Part shown: positions 46,178-55,499 of the stretch, piece after piece
Layout of the letters: every line of letters starts with the position of its first letter
How positions within the stretch are numbered: position 1 is the first letter of the stretch
Source of the DNA: Chlamydiales bacterium
GTDB taxonomy: Bacteria; Chlamydiota; Chlamydiia; Chlamydiales; JACKPQ01
Assembly (NCBI GenBank): GCA_024233455.1
Contig: JACKPP010000002.1
Location: 1-64,000, forward strand
Length of the DNA: 64,000 nucleotides
Reading direction: 5' to 3'
Made by a program: the position numbers and the translations under genes
Notes under the pieces: generated by a model
What the model saw: the letters and a program-made list of their open reading frames with translations, nothing else
What the model was told of the DNA's origin: nothing
The model's database searches: none

Positions 46178-47572
46178 TTAGAGATTCAAATCAAGGGCAG
46201 ATAAACCTGCAATGATTGCATCGAGTTCCATGGGCGGCTGCAGATTATGCTTTCTGGTTCCACGCTCTTGGCCCTCAAAATGGGTCAGGCTATCGGCAAA
46301 GTCAAAAAGCTTTAGCCACTGTGCTTTGGTATTAGCATCAAGGTTGTATTCATTACACGCCTCTCTTGAGATCACTCCCGCAGATGCAAGTAAAGGGAAA
46401 TAGGCTTCAGATTTAGAATCTGTATCTTTTTTGAGATAACTTGATAGCCAGTGTTTGATTAAATATCCCAAGGCCATACGTTCGTGGGCATAGTTCTTAA
46501 TTTCCATGATGTGACCAATTGTAGCTCCAGAGCGCTTTGATGCCTTCGGATCATCTCCCTGGCAAAGAAGTTCTAAGTCCCCGATACACGTGTCCTCGCC
46601 TTTAATGAAGATATTATCGCCTTTTAGGTCTCGATGAAGCATTCCATTCCCGTGTATGTGCTGTAGGCCCGAGGCAACTTGCAAAGCTCTATCTTTTATT
46701 TCTGCCAGTGATTGAAATGTGTGTTTGTTGCTGGCGCTATCAAACATAATCGGTTCTACAGATATTTGCCCCAATGTTAGGTCTTTGCTTGATTCCCCAA
46801 CTACTTTTGCAGGGTTGGTCAAAACATAGAGGGGTTTGGGTACGATGTTTTTGTGCTTACCAAGTTGTTCCAGAAGGGGCATGACCTGGTCTGAGTATCG
46901 TTTTTTAACGGCTTGTTTGCTGACGTGCCCCAATCGATTTGTAGAAGCGTGGGCAATGACCACATTGGGATTTTCAGGATCTAGATAAAATCCTTTTTTT
47001 TCACAATAGCGTATACAAATCCCCGCACGTGCAACTGATTGAATTCCCATGCCGAGTGTATTTCCGATAAAATAAAAGACGTTTTTTCTTGGAATTAATA
47101 CATCAACGCAGTAGTCAGCAGAAGGGTTTTGAAAAAAGAGAGGATGGATATTTGAATATTCAAGATTTAGAGAGATAGAATCCCAGCAAGCTTGGAGCAT
47201 AGCTTCGAATTGGGTTTTAACCTTTTCATGGTTTTTTACAGGAAAATTTTGGCAAAGAGCTTCTAGAGCAATTTCAGTTGAAAGTTCGCCGCGGGGAATA
47301 GGTGACTCATTATTTTGTTTGGAGAAGGAATAGTTTTGGGCTCTACTGCGCATAAGTTGACGCATGCCTCTCCTTGGCATTCTAGAAAGGAAAGAACTTG
47401 AGCTTTCGTTACCTTCGGTACTTTCAGTTTTAGGCTGCTTGCTAACTTGGTGGAAGATATCTGTCGTTTTTCGTTTAGTGCTTTTTTCAGGGGACGAAGG
47501 GGGTGTATTTTCGATTGTTGGAGCTAAAACACCAAAATCTCTAATATTATCAAAGTTTATTCTTCCACTCAT
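46178..47572 (-). CDS. Serine/threonine-kinase-like protein, putative effector
   Basis: A 464-residue protein using ATG 47572, which has AAAGGTG upstream; a longer TTG start is unlikely. The first ~95 residues are polar and Ser/Lys/Arg-rich, like secreted-effector leaders. A protein-kinase catalytic loop LHRDLKGDNIFI is at H313-R314-D315, but the following Mg-binding DFG is replaced by DLE (332-334), and no Gly-rich loop is obvious, so activity is uncertain. Later helices (NYAHERMALGYLIKHWLSSYL) fit a kinase C-lobe. It lies inside the men cluster, divergent from the LRR gene and 40 bp before menB. Kinases in environmental chlamydiae are often host-directed. Confidence 0.75.
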   Translation of the reverse strand: MSGRINFDNIRDFGVLAPTIENTPPSSPEKSTKRKTTDIFHQVSKQPKTESTEGNESSSSFLSRMPRRGMRQLMRSRAQNYSFSKQNNESPIPRGELSTEIALEALCQNFPVKNHEKVKTQFEAMLQACWDSISLNLEYSNIHPLFFQNPSADYCVDVLIPRKNVFYFIGNTLGMGIQSVARAGICIRYCEKKGFYLDPENPNVVIAHASTNRLGHVSKQAVKKRYSDQVMPLLEQLGKHKNIVPKPLYVLTNPAKVVGESSKDLTLGQISVEPIMFDSASNKHTFQSLAEIKDRALQVASGLQHIHGNGMLHRDLKGDNIFIKGEDTCIGDLELLCQGDDPKASKRSGATIGHIMEIKNYAHERMALGYLIKHWLSSYLKKDTDSKSEAYFPLLASAGVISREACNEYNLDANTKAQWLKLFDFADSLTHFEGQERGTRKHNLQPPMELDAIIAGLSALDLNL

Positions 47573-47610
47573 TTTTAACACCTTTAATTTGTATATTTTA
47601 TTCAATTAAT

Positions 47611-47619
47611 ATTATAGCA
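47611..47619 (-). promoter_or_regulatory. Extended -10 promoter for the kinase gene
   Basis: On the minus strand TGCTATAAT (TG extension plus consensus -10) lies about 40 bases before the kinase ATG. The -35 position (TTTAAT) is weak, as is common with extended -10 sites. Confidence 0.5.
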
Positions 47620-47712
47620 AATTACAACTTAGAATTAAATGTAAATAATTATTTTATATGGACAGGAACAGTTTGCTTGTTTAAGATCGCGTTAATTAAA
47701 AAAGGAAGTTAC

Positions 47713-48288
47713 ATGCCTAGGGTTTCAGCTCACTCAAATCCATTAGGATATGGTTCGCCAATGGATGACGATCTTTTTGAAGTGGCAAGTCGTATCTCAA
47801 ATCATGCTTGCACTGTTTTAAATCTTTCAAATTTAAATATTTGGAAACTTCCGGATAACCTTAGCTCGGTGTGCCCAAATTTAGAAATATTGAATCTAAG
47901 CGGTACTAATGTGCGGCATTTGCCAAGTGGATTATCCAGCCTGAAAGTGCTTAATTGGTCGTCTAATGGCTTTATGGAGTGGCCCTCAGGTTTAGAAGGT
48001 CTCCCTGATTTGGAGACGCTTGATTTAAGCAATAATCCCTTGAGCCAGCTTTCATCCGTTGGTATTTTAGGCTTACCATCTCTGACCACGCTGAATTTAT
48101 CCGATACTCAAGTCGATATGGGTAATAAAACCTATATAGACGATTTCAAAAAAATTCTTTGTCACCCAAGGCTAAAAACTTTCTCTTTTAGTAGTATTAT
48201 GTTTGGCTATAAATTTCCAATTACAGACGTTCAGATGTTGAAAGCTCGTTATTGCCTTGACCAAAATAATAGGCCACTTGAGCGCTAA
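47713..48288 (+). CDS. Leucine-rich-repeat protein, putative effector
   Basis: A 191-residue protein; ATG 47713 has AAAGGAAG just upstream and is preferred to a TTG 36 bases earlier. Residues about 33-130 hold four to five LRRs of the LxxLxLSxNxLxxLP type (VLNLSNLNIWKLP, ILNLSGTNVRHLP, VLNWSSNGFMEWP, TLDLSNNPLSQLS, TLNLSDTQVDMG). No signal peptide. LRRs bind proteins, so with the neighbouring kinase-like gene this is a candidate host-interaction factor. The 3' end overlaps menH on the other strand by 68 bp. Confidence 0.78.
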   Translation: MPRVSAHSNPLGYGSPMDDDLFEVASRISNHACTVLNLSNLNIWKLPDNLSSVCPNLEILNLSGTNVRHLPSGLSSLKVLNWSSNGFMEWPSGLEGLPDLETLDLSNNPLSQLSSVGILGLPSLTTLNLSDTQVDMGNKTYIDDFKKILCHPRLKTFSFSSIMFGYKFPITDVQMLKARYCLDQNNRPLER

Positions 48289-48874
48289 AAAGTTGGGGAT
48301 TTTCTAAATGGGGAGCATGGCCTGTCCCGGGTATCATTAACCGGTTTTTAAAGTGCTTGGCAATTTGGGCGTACTTTAGATCGTGTTCACCGAAAACGTA
48401 GAGGGTTGGCAGCTGAGGTATGGATAGTTTTTTTAATCGGTAGTTTTCCATGTACTGCCAAGGTGATGGATCGGCAAGACGTCTAGCTAAGAGATCTTCA
48501 AAATAACTTGAGGCGCGTAGAGAATCAAAAAGCGGCTGACTATACCATAATTCCAAAGCTTTTTTGTAGGGGGTAGTTTTGAAAATCTGTAACCAGTGGT
48601 TTTCAAATTTTTTCCGAGCGGCAACCTCTTTTGGCTCAAGCCCAGGATTAACGCCGATCAAGATCAGGCCGCGGTAAGCAGATGGGTTTTTAGCAGCGAT
48701 CTCAAGTGCAATGCGTCCTCCCATCGAATAGCCCATGAGAATAGATCCCTGCGGCAGGTGAATTTGATCTATAGAGGGGGGAATGCGCGGTGCAATAACA
48801 TCAAAAGCCTCCCAATCAGCCGGTGATCCTAAGTAGCCGTGCAGCGCAACTATTGGAGCTCTGCAGCATAGCAT
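48221..48874 (-). CDS. menH: SHCHC synthase (alpha/beta hydrolase MenH)
   Basis: A 217-residue alpha/beta-hydrolase-fold enzyme removing pyruvate from SEPHCHC. Motifs: VALHGYLGSPADW (oxyanion region), nucleophile Ser in LMGYSMGGRIALEIA, Asp in VFGEHDLKY and His in GTGHAPHLENP. Family length is about 250, so this is slightly compact. It overlaps menD by 25 bp, which supports the MenH call over other hydrolases. Its 3' end overlaps the convergent LRR gene. Confidence 0.88.
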   Translation of the reverse strand: MLCCRAPIVALHGYLGSPADWEAFDVIAPRIPPSIDQIHLPQGSILMGYSMGGRIALEIAAKNPSAYRGLILIGVNPGLEPKEVAARKKFENHWLQIFKTTPYKKALELWYSQPLFDSLRASSYFEDLLARRLADPSPWQYMENYRLKKLSIPQLPTLYVFGEHDLKYAQIAKHFKNRLMIPGTGHAPHLENPQLFSAQVAYYFGQGNNELSTSERL

Positions 48875-50610
48875 GGGAATTCTGCTGTTTTGGCTTTGGG
48901 GTTTATGCCGGACAGCTCTGCTAGCAACTCGTGGTGGAGCTCAACATTGCGGCGGCGGCTTGTTATCACTTCAATCAAACAGGGCGCATTTCCCTCTAAC
49001 GCCTCTAGCACACATTCTTTAAGCGATTCCACCGTCTTTGGTTGATGGTAGTGTAGGCCAAAAATTTGAGCTGCGGACTTAAAATGGAGATCATGAGCCG
49101 CTGCAAAGAAATCTTCAACGATTGCGTGTTTTTGGGCTACGGGGAGAAAAGAAAAGATGCCACCGCCCCCGTTATTGATTGTAAGAATAATTAGCGGCTG
49201 ATTTAGTTTTTTGGAAAAAGCCAAAGAGTTTAAGTCATGCAACGTGGTTTGATCGCCCAGAATAGCCAGTGTCGGGCGATCGAGACTCTGGCAGATGCCG
49301 GCAGCTGTTGCGATGTTGCCATCTATGCCGGAGGTGCCACGGTTAGCAAATAGGGGAGGCGCCTCTTGTTTGGGAAAGAAGAAGCTGTCAGCGTCCCGTA
49401 TGGGCATGCTATTACCTACAAACACTGCAGCATGCGATGGTAAGTCATTTAGAAGACGGATCACTTCAGGCTCGGAAATTTCAGAGCCTCCAGCAAAAAA
49501 CGTTTGAATGCGGTCCAAGACAATGCTGCTCAAATTCTTCCATAATGCCATCCAGTTAGAGGGGCCTCTTCCAGGAAGGTATTGGGTGAGTTCACCAGCA
49601 AAAACTAGAGGGTCTACATCAAAATAGTGGGTGGCAATATGGTGTGGATCGAGTCTTTGAGGTGTATCGGCAACGTGGCAGTAACATTCAGGGTTGTGTT
49701 TGGTGATCCATTCATTCAATACTTGAGAGACGATGGGGCCCCCGAAGTGTAAAACACCATCTAAGCGTAGCTCATCATGTCTTGAAAGCGACCCGAGAAT
49801 GTGGTTGTAGTAGCGAGCAAGGCCGTGGATTTCACCTTGAGAGCGGAGTCCCGAATTGATGTCGGCAATGATTGGCCATTGCAAAAGGCGCGAAAGCGTC
49901 TCTAAGGCAGCAACGGATGTGCCGTGAGGTAGACTACCAGCAATAATCACACCGTTTTCGATGGGACTTAAACTGTCTGCAATCATGGAAACGTCGTCAT
50001 CACGTGGTAGTTTAAGGGGAAGGGCATAATGGCGCTTAACATTCGATGTGCTAAGTGCAAGCTTTTCGCCTTCTTGGGCAAAGGGCTTGCGAAAGGCGCA
50101 ATTAATATGCACCGGACCACTAGGGGCTGACTTGGCTCGGTGTACAGCTTGGGCGATGCACGCATTCCAATAGCTTTTCTTGATTGTTTCTGTGGGACAA
50201 GGAAGGTCACATTCCCAACGGACAAATTTACCAAAAAACTTTTTCTGATCGATGGTTTGATTGGCTCCACAGTCTAAAGATTCTGGTGGGCGATCGGCGC
50301 TTAGAATAATTAGGGGAACAAAAGAGGCTTGGGCTTCTAAGATTGCCGGCATGAGATTTGCCAGGGCTGTTCCAGAAGTGACAATCACAGCAACGGGTGC
50401 ATTTTTAGCTTTGGCCAGACCCAAAGCGTAAAAACCAAGACCGCGCTCATCAAAATGCACGCAATTTTCAGCAAGGGGATGTTCAGCTGCAGCTGTAACC
50501 AGTGGTGTTGATCTCGACCCTGGGGCGATGCAAAATTTACGCACACCTTGATGGATGAGCTCTTTGATTATTACGCCTGCAATCTGTTCATTCAAGAAAC
50601 CTGTGTCCAT
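48850..50610 (-). CDS. menD: SEPHCHC synthase
   Basis: A 586-residue thiamine-diphosphate enzyme that joins 2-oxoglutarate to isochorismate. N-terminal CIAPGSRSTPLVTAAAEHP and HFDERGLGFYALGLA (with the ThDP-activating Glu), VTSGTALANLMPAILEA, and the ThDP/Mg motif ILGDQTTLHDLNSL followed by NNGGGGIFSFLP are all typical of MenD. It lies between menF and menH with short overlaps (19 and 25 bp). Confidence 0.96.
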   Translation of the reverse strand: MDTGFLNEQIAGVIIKELIHQGVRKFCIAPGSRSTPLVTAAAEHPLAENCVHFDERGLGFYALGLAKAKNAPVAVIVTSGTALANLMPAILEAQASFVPLIILSADRPPESLDCGANQTIDQKKFFGKFVRWECDLPCPTETIKKSYWNACIAQAVHRAKSAPSGPVHINCAFRKPFAQEGEKLALSTSNVKRHYALPLKLPRDDDVSMIADSLSPIENGVIIAGSLPHGTSVAALETLSRLLQWPIIADINSGLRSQGEIHGLARYYNHILGSLSRHDELRLDGVLHFGGPIVSQVLNEWITKHNPECYCHVADTPQRLDPHHIATHYFDVDPLVFAGELTQYLPGRGPSNWMALWKNLSSIVLDRIQTFFAGGSEISEPEVIRLLNDLPSHAAVFVGNSMPIRDADSFFFPKQEAPPLFANRGTSGIDGNIATAAGICQSLDRPTLAILGDQTTLHDLNSLAFSKKLNQPLIILTINNGGGGIFSFLPVAQKHAIVEDFFAAAHDLHFKSAAQIFGLHYHQPKTVESLKECVLEALEGNAPCLIEVITSRRRNVELHHELLAELSGINPKAKTAEFPCYAAELQ

Positions 50611-51569
50611 AATTCCACCTTACGATTTAACTCGTCCCATTCCATTTCTGGGACCGACCCCCTGACAATACCGGTTCCTGAAAATAGATGCATCTTATTT
50701 TTTATTAATAAGGCAGAACGGATACAAACAATAAACTTTGCCGTATCTTTAGAATAAAAACCTAATGGTGCTGCATACAAGCCGCGACGGAAATTTTCTA
50801 GTTCTAGGATTGCTCTGCGGGCATTTTCCCACGGAACGCCTCCCATCGCGGGCGTTGGATGGAGCGCCTCTAAAATGTCACTATCCACTACACCATCTTT
50901 CAAACGACCTTCAATACAGGCATGCAGATGAAAAAGACTGCCGGCGCGTTTTGTCCCCATAACGCCGGTTTTTACTTCCTTACAAAGTGGTCCAAGTTTG
51001 GCAACAATCCCTTGTCTGACCCATTCAAATTCTCGCCGGTCTTTCTCTGATGCCAAAAGCCTTTTTTCATTAGTATCTGTTCCAGCAAGAGCTTCGCTCA
51101 AAAGCGTAGTGCCTTTTCTACAAAATAACTGTTCCGGAGTATAGCCCATAAATGTGACATCGGGCGACGGCTGAAACCAAAAATTCAGTTTTTCAGGTAG
51201 TTTTGGAGTGCTGATTACTTTTCTGGCCAAGACGATTTTGGAAAGCTCTCCCGACTCAATTTTGGCAAGACACCGCTCAACCATCTGGGTCCATTCATCG
51301 CGGGTAATGTCATCACCCTCGTCCATACAGGGAAGTGAGGGAAAGTCATCCCTACCTTCATGGTAGATTTCTACGCCATCAACTAGATCAATTTGAGGTT
51401 GCCAAAATGCGCTCCAGGGGCCGTCAAATTCCATTCCACCCCATACTCTGATCGCAGAGGGAGGAGGGGCTTTGGTATAGACCTTAGCACAACCTACTGC
51501 AGCTTGCTCTTCGATCATTATTTTGGGAAACAGTGTTTGGCTTTGAAGCCAACTAAACACATCCGACAT
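50592..51569 (-). CDS. menF: Isochorismate synthase
   Basis: A 325-residue chorismate-utilising enzyme making isochorismate, the entry step of menaquinone synthesis. The conserved core is present: GELSKIVLARKV, LLSEALAGT, SEKDRREFEWV, ALHPTPAMGGVP and RRGLYAAPLGFYS with metal-binding Glu residues in between. The N-terminus is about 100 residues shorter than typical MenF. Overlaps menD (19 bp) and menG (17 bp), supporting this role over salicylate or anthranilate enzymes. Confidence 0.92.
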   Translation of the reverse strand: MSDVFSWLQSQTLFPKIMIEEQAAVGCAKVYTKAPPPSAIRVWGGMEFDGPWSAFWQPQIDLVDGVEIYHEGRDDFPSLPCMDEGDDITRDEWTQMVERCLAKIESGELSKIVLARKVISTPKLPEKLNFWFQPSPDVTFMGYTPEQLFCRKGTTLLSEALAGTDTNEKRLLASEKDRREFEWVRQGIVAKLGPLCKEVKTGVMGTKRAGSLFHLHACIEGRLKDGVVDSDILEALHPTPAMGGVPWENARRAILELENFRRGLYAAPLGFYSKDTAKFIVCIRSALLIKNKMHLFSGTGIVRGSVPEMEWDELNRKVELWTQVS

Positions 51570-52248
51570 AAAGCCTTACGCTTCCGAACATCAAGCTATG
51601 AGAAGACGCTTTAGAAAATCCAGCATCAAGCATCAACTTACAAAAAGCCTCTCCGTAGGGAAACGTTTCGATTGTTTTATTCAGATAGCTATAGGCGCTT
51701 TTTTGTCCTGAAAATAGACCACCCAGTCGGGGTAAAATTTGCCGCAGATAAAAAAGATGGATGGGCTTAATCCAAGAGTGAGAAACCATAGCACCTTCTA
51801 TGATCAAGGCTCTGCCGCCAGGTTTTAGCACGCGCCTCATTTCTTGAAAAGCTTTGGTGGGATTTGTGACGTTGCGGATTCCAAAGGTCATAGTGACCAC
51901 ATCAAAGCTATGATCATAAAAGGGAACATCGAGCGCACTGGCGCACATCAATTTGACCTTATCGCCATACCGAGCACATTTTTTCCGGCCGATCTGTAAC
52001 ATATCCTCGGCCAAATCAATTCCCACAGCGTGGTCTACTAGGTCAATGAGTGAGAGAATCTGATCACCTGTACCGGTGGCCAAATCGAGTAACTGCAGCT
52101 TGCCATTTGGGGGCAAAAACTGGCGAACACTTTTGCGCCACCGTTTATCCATTCCAAACGTAATGAGGTGATTAACCCGGTCATAGGTAGGAGAAATAGC
52201 ATCAAACATCTCGTGGATATTTTCGCGTGAAGGCTCACTTAGACTCAT
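51553..52248 (-). CDS. menG: Demethylmenaquinone methyltransferase
   Basis: A 231-residue SAM-dependent methyltransferase of the UbiE/MenG family that performs the last menaquinone step. Signatures: FDAISPTYDRVNHLITFGMDKRW at the N-terminus, SAM motif LLDLATGTGDQI, DVVTMTFGIRNVTN and the ERP-like EMRRVLKPGGRALI, plus YSYLNKTIETFP. Since only menaquinone genes are present nearby, MenG activity is expected; the gene is equally called ubiE. It is the first of menG-F-D-H, 21 bp after the permease stop. Confidence 0.94.
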   Translation of the reverse strand: MSLSEPSRENIHEMFDAISPTYDRVNHLITFGMDKRWRKSVRQFLPPNGKLQLLDLATGTGDQILSLIDLVDHAVGIDLAEDMLQIGRKKCARYGDKVKLMCASALDVPFYDHSFDVVTMTFGIRNVTNPTKAFQEMRRVLKPGGRALIIEGAMVSHSWIKPIHLFYLRQILPRLGGLFSGQKSAYSYLNKTIETFPYGEAFCKLMLDAGFSKASSHSLMFGSVRLYVGCV

Positions 52249-52269
52249 GAGTGGTAGTTATACCAGTGC

Positions 52270-53670
52270 TTAAGGAATATTCCAAGTAGGTTTTTTGAAA
52301 TTCAATATGATAAAAGGGATCACAGATACGCTGATGATTCCGCCTACCAAAAACAATTCATAAAAAAAGACATTACCAGCATCGATTTGCCCTGGAGGAA
52401 AAAACCCAATAACTAGGGCTGCTAAAGAGCCTAAAATCCCCAGGCCAGCTACGCACCACATGCCAAGCTTACCCCCCGGAATTTCATAAGCCCTTGGTAC
52501 ATCGGGACACTTATAGCGGAGGCGAATGGCTGCGGCAAACAAGATAATATACATGACCATATAAAGCTGAGATGCTAGAACCAGTAAAATCCAAAAGGAG
52601 CTATTGACATCAGGCATTAGCAAAAACATCAAAGTTAAGACGGAGACGATAATGGCTTGCATGATCATCATGGCAATGGGCATATCGTTCCTATTGACTT
52701 TGTGCAAAAGTGGAGGAAACTCCCCACTTTGAGCCGCGGCTAGCAACCCTTTACTAGGTCCTGCCGTCCAGGTGCTCATACTGCTCAATGCTCCGATCGC
52801 GATGAGCATTGCCAAAATAGGCACGGCCCATCCTAGTTTATAAGCCTTTAAGAGGTAGGCAATCACCTCAATGCCTCCGGAGACAATACTGATTTCATGT
52901 TGAGGGATGATAAAAGCAATCATGAGAGTCCCAAGAGCCGATAGGGAAATGATAATGGTTGCTGAAAGTAAAATAGCTTTAGGGTACGTTTTTTTGGGGT
53001 TTAGCACGTCTTTAGCGTGGGCCGATGACATCTCCATACCCACAAAATTAAACAATGCACCTGCTAGCAGCGAAAGTTGAAAAGGGGAGTCTAGATTGGG
53101 AATCAGACTGTCCAAACTCAAATCGATTTGAATCGGTTTGCCAGATACTGCCCATGCAGTGCCTAAAATCACAATGATAATACCTGGCAAAATAGTGCCT
53201 GCTAAGACACCGAAAGAGCTGATAAATCCAGACGTTTTCATCCCGCGTAAATTGACCAGGGTAGCACCCCAGAAGGCAGAAAGAATAACTGCCACCATGT
53301 AAACCTTACTATTGGCTAGCGCCGGATTAAAACAATAGGCCAGTGCTGCTGCCATAAACGATAAAATCGTGGGATACCAAATGACATTTTCGATCCATTG
53401 CAGCCAGATGGCCAAAAAACCCCAATGGTGACCGAAAGCCTCCTTGACCCATGCAAAGACACCGCCCCGTTCGGGCCAGCCTGTCGTCAGCTCAGCAGAA
53501 ACAAACGAGACCGGAAAAAAGAAAAAAACCGCAATTAATAAAAAGAAAAACAACGACGACAGACCATATTCGGCCGTTAATGGCCAAAAGTTAATGCTGC
53601 AAACAGCCGCAACGTTAATCATAGCTAAAGTAAAAGCCGTGACCGTGCGGTGCGATTTTACAACATTCAT
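52270..53670 (-). CDS. APC-family amino-acid permease/antiporter
   Basis: A 466-residue membrane protein with twelve hydrophobic segments, of the amino acid-polyamine-organocation family. The region TTGWPERGGVFAWVKEAFG and FNFVGMEMSSAHAKDVLNPKKTYPKA resemble glutamate/GABA- and arginine/agmatine-type antiporters (GadC/AdiC group), known in chlamydiae. The substrate is not readable. Its ATG overlaps the typA stop by four bases, and menG follows after 21 bp, so typA, permease and menG-F-D-H may share a transcript. Confidence 0.88.
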   Translation of the reverse strand: MNVVKSHRTVTAFTLAMINVAAVCSINFWPLTAEYGLSSLFFFLLIAVFFFFPVSFVSAELTTGWPERGGVFAWVKEAFGHHWGFLAIWLQWIENVIWYPTILSFMAAALAYCFNPALANSKVYMVAVILSAFWGATLVNLRGMKTSGFISSFGVLAGTILPGIIIVILGTAWAVSGKPIQIDLSLDSLIPNLDSPFQLSLLAGALFNFVGMEMSSAHAKDVLNPKKTYPKAILLSATIIISLSALGTLMIAFIIPQHEISIVSGGIEVIAYLLKAYKLGWAVPILAMLIAIGALSSMSTWTAGPSKGLLAAAQSGEFPPLLHKVNRNDMPIAMMIMQAIIVSVLTLMFLLMPDVNSSFWILLVLASQLYMVMYIILFAAAIRLRYKCPDVPRAYEIPGGKLGMWCVAGLGILGSLAALVIGFFPPGQIDAGNVFFYELFLVGGIISVSVIPFIILNFKKPTWNIP

Positions 53671-55499
53671 TTCTTTTTTATACCAGATCCCGATCTTTTT
53701 CTTTCATTTTCTGTCAGATACATCTTACGAACACGGATATAATTTGGTGTAACCTCAATAAGTTCATCATTTTGAATAAAATCGAGGGCTTGTTCAAGGT
53801 TGAATTTAATGGGGGGCGTTAAGATAATATTGCCTTCAGATCCTGCAGCATTCCGAATATTATTGAGCTGTTTTTCTTTAGCGATATTCACCACTAAGTC
53901 ATTATCGCGATTGTGAATACCAACTACCATCCCTTCGTACACATCATCGGTGCCTGTGCAAAAAAGCGTTCCGCGCTCTTGCAAGGTGACACAAGCAAAA
54001 GGTGTGGCTTTTCCGGCACACATAGAAATCATAGCCCCGTTTTTACGACCGGGAATTTCACCTTTCCAAGGTCCGTAACAATCAAAAATAGAAGTTAAAA
54101 TACCTTCACCCTTAGTAACGGTCAAAAACGTGTTGCGATAACCCATTAAGCCGCGGGTGGGCATCAAGAATTCAATGGTGGTGATCCCGTGCTCATTCGT
54201 GCTTAAATTGCGCATCTCGGCCTTTCTGGAGGATAGCTCTTCAATCACCGCTCCCGATGATCCTTCTGGAACCTCGATATGGACCGATTCCATAGGCTCT
54301 TCTTTGGCTCCGTTCACTTCGTGCAAAATCACTTTTGGTTTAGAGACTAAGAACTCATAGCCTTCTCGGCGCATGGCCTCGATCAGTACAGCTAGGTGCA
54401 GCTCGCCGCGTCCTGACACGCGTACAGCGTCGTCTCGAATCTCTTCAATTTTCAGGGAAATATTAGCTTTGCGCTCTTTCATTAAACGCTCACGGATCTT
54501 ATTCATCGTGATATGTTTGCCATCTCTGCCGGCAAACGGTCCATTATTCACCAAGATCTCAATAGACATCGTTGGCTCTTGCAAAGTGATCGGGGGTAAT
54601 TGCACAATCTTGTCTGGCGAGCAAAGTGTATCGCCTATCATCACCTCAGGAATGCCAGAAATGCTGACAATATCGCCTACAAAAGCCTGATCCATCTCAA
54701 TCTTCTGTAAACCGTGGTAGCCTTCGATTCTCACTACTTTATGATGACTTGGATGCCCTGAGACTTCGATGCGCGTGATCACTTCACCTTTTTTCACCTT
54801 ACCTTCCAAAATACGTCCGGTTGCCTGTCTACCTACATAATCATCATAGCTAAGCGTTGCCGCCTGCATCAAAAAAGGCAATTCAGCATTTCCGGCAGGG
54901 GCAGGCACCTTTTCCAAAATGAGTTCAAAAAGAGGGCCCATATTTTCTCGAGGGTCATCTAAGCTGCGCATAGCAAAACCTGCAAGTCCAGACGCGTACG
55001 CGTAAGGGAAATCCAGTTGTTCATCCGTTGCTCCAAGCTCAACAAACAGATCAAAAGTACGATTAAGAGCACTATCTGGCTCAACTCCAGGACGGTCGAT
55101 CTTATTGAAAATCACAATTGGGCTCATGCCCATCTTTAGGGCTTGGCTTAAAACAAATCGGGTCTGGGGCATGGGACCTTCTTTAGCATCTACGAGCAAA
55201 ATTACCGAGTTAACCATGCCTAAAACGCGCTCGACTTCGCCGGAAAAATCGGCATGTCCTGGCGTATCAATCAAATTAATTTTATAGTCTTTGTAATACA
55301 AAGACGTATGTTTGGCAAAAATAGTAATGCCCCGCTCTCTTTCAAGGTCATAAGAATCCAACATGCGTTCAGCGGTTTCCTCATTTTCTCGGAAGATATT
55401 GGAGCTTTTAAGCATGCTATCGAGCATGGTCGTTTTGCCGTGGTCGATGTGGGCAATAATGGCTACATTTCGGATTTTGTCTGGGGTATACTGTGTCAT
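53667..55499 (-). CDS. typA: Ribosome-associated GTPase TypA/BipA
   Basis: A 610-residue translational GTPase. G1 is AHIDHGKTTMLD, switch-I region ERERGITIFAKH, G3 DTPGHADF, G4 NKID; EF-G-like domains follow, and the C-terminal half holds the BipA-specific part with TRGLMGYRNTFLTVTKGEGI. It binds ribosomes and helps large-subunit assembly and stress adaptation. Normal length. It is the first gene of a minus-strand run; no clear ribosome site precedes the ATG. Confidence 0.96.
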   Translation of the reverse strand: MTQYTPDKIRNVAIIAHIDHGKTTMLDSMLKSSNIFRENEETAERMLDSYDLERERGITIFAKHTSLYYKDYKINLIDTPGHADFSGEVERVLGMVNSVILLVDAKEGPMPQTRFVLSQALKMGMSPIVIFNKIDRPGVEPDSALNRTFDLFVELGATDEQLDFPYAYASGLAGFAMRSLDDPRENMGPLFELILEKVPAPAGNAELPFLMQAATLSYDDYVGRQATGRILEGKVKKGEVITRIEVSGHPSHHKVVRIEGYHGLQKIEMDQAFVGDIVSISGIPEVMIGDTLCSPDKIVQLPPITLQEPTMSIEILVNNGPFAGRDGKHITMNKIRERLMKERKANISLKIEEIRDDAVRVSGRGELHLAVLIEAMRREGYEFLVSKPKVILHEVNGAKEEPMESVHIEVPEGSSGAVIEELSSRKAEMRNLSTNEHGITTIEFLMPTRGLMGYRNTFLTVTKGEGILTSIFDCYGPWKGEIPGRKNGAMISMCAGKATPFACVTLQERGTLFCTGTDDVYEGMVVGIHNRDNDLVVNIAKEKQLNNIRNAAGSEGNIILTPPIKFNLEQALDFIQNDELIEVTPNYIRVRKMYLTENERKRSGSGIKKK

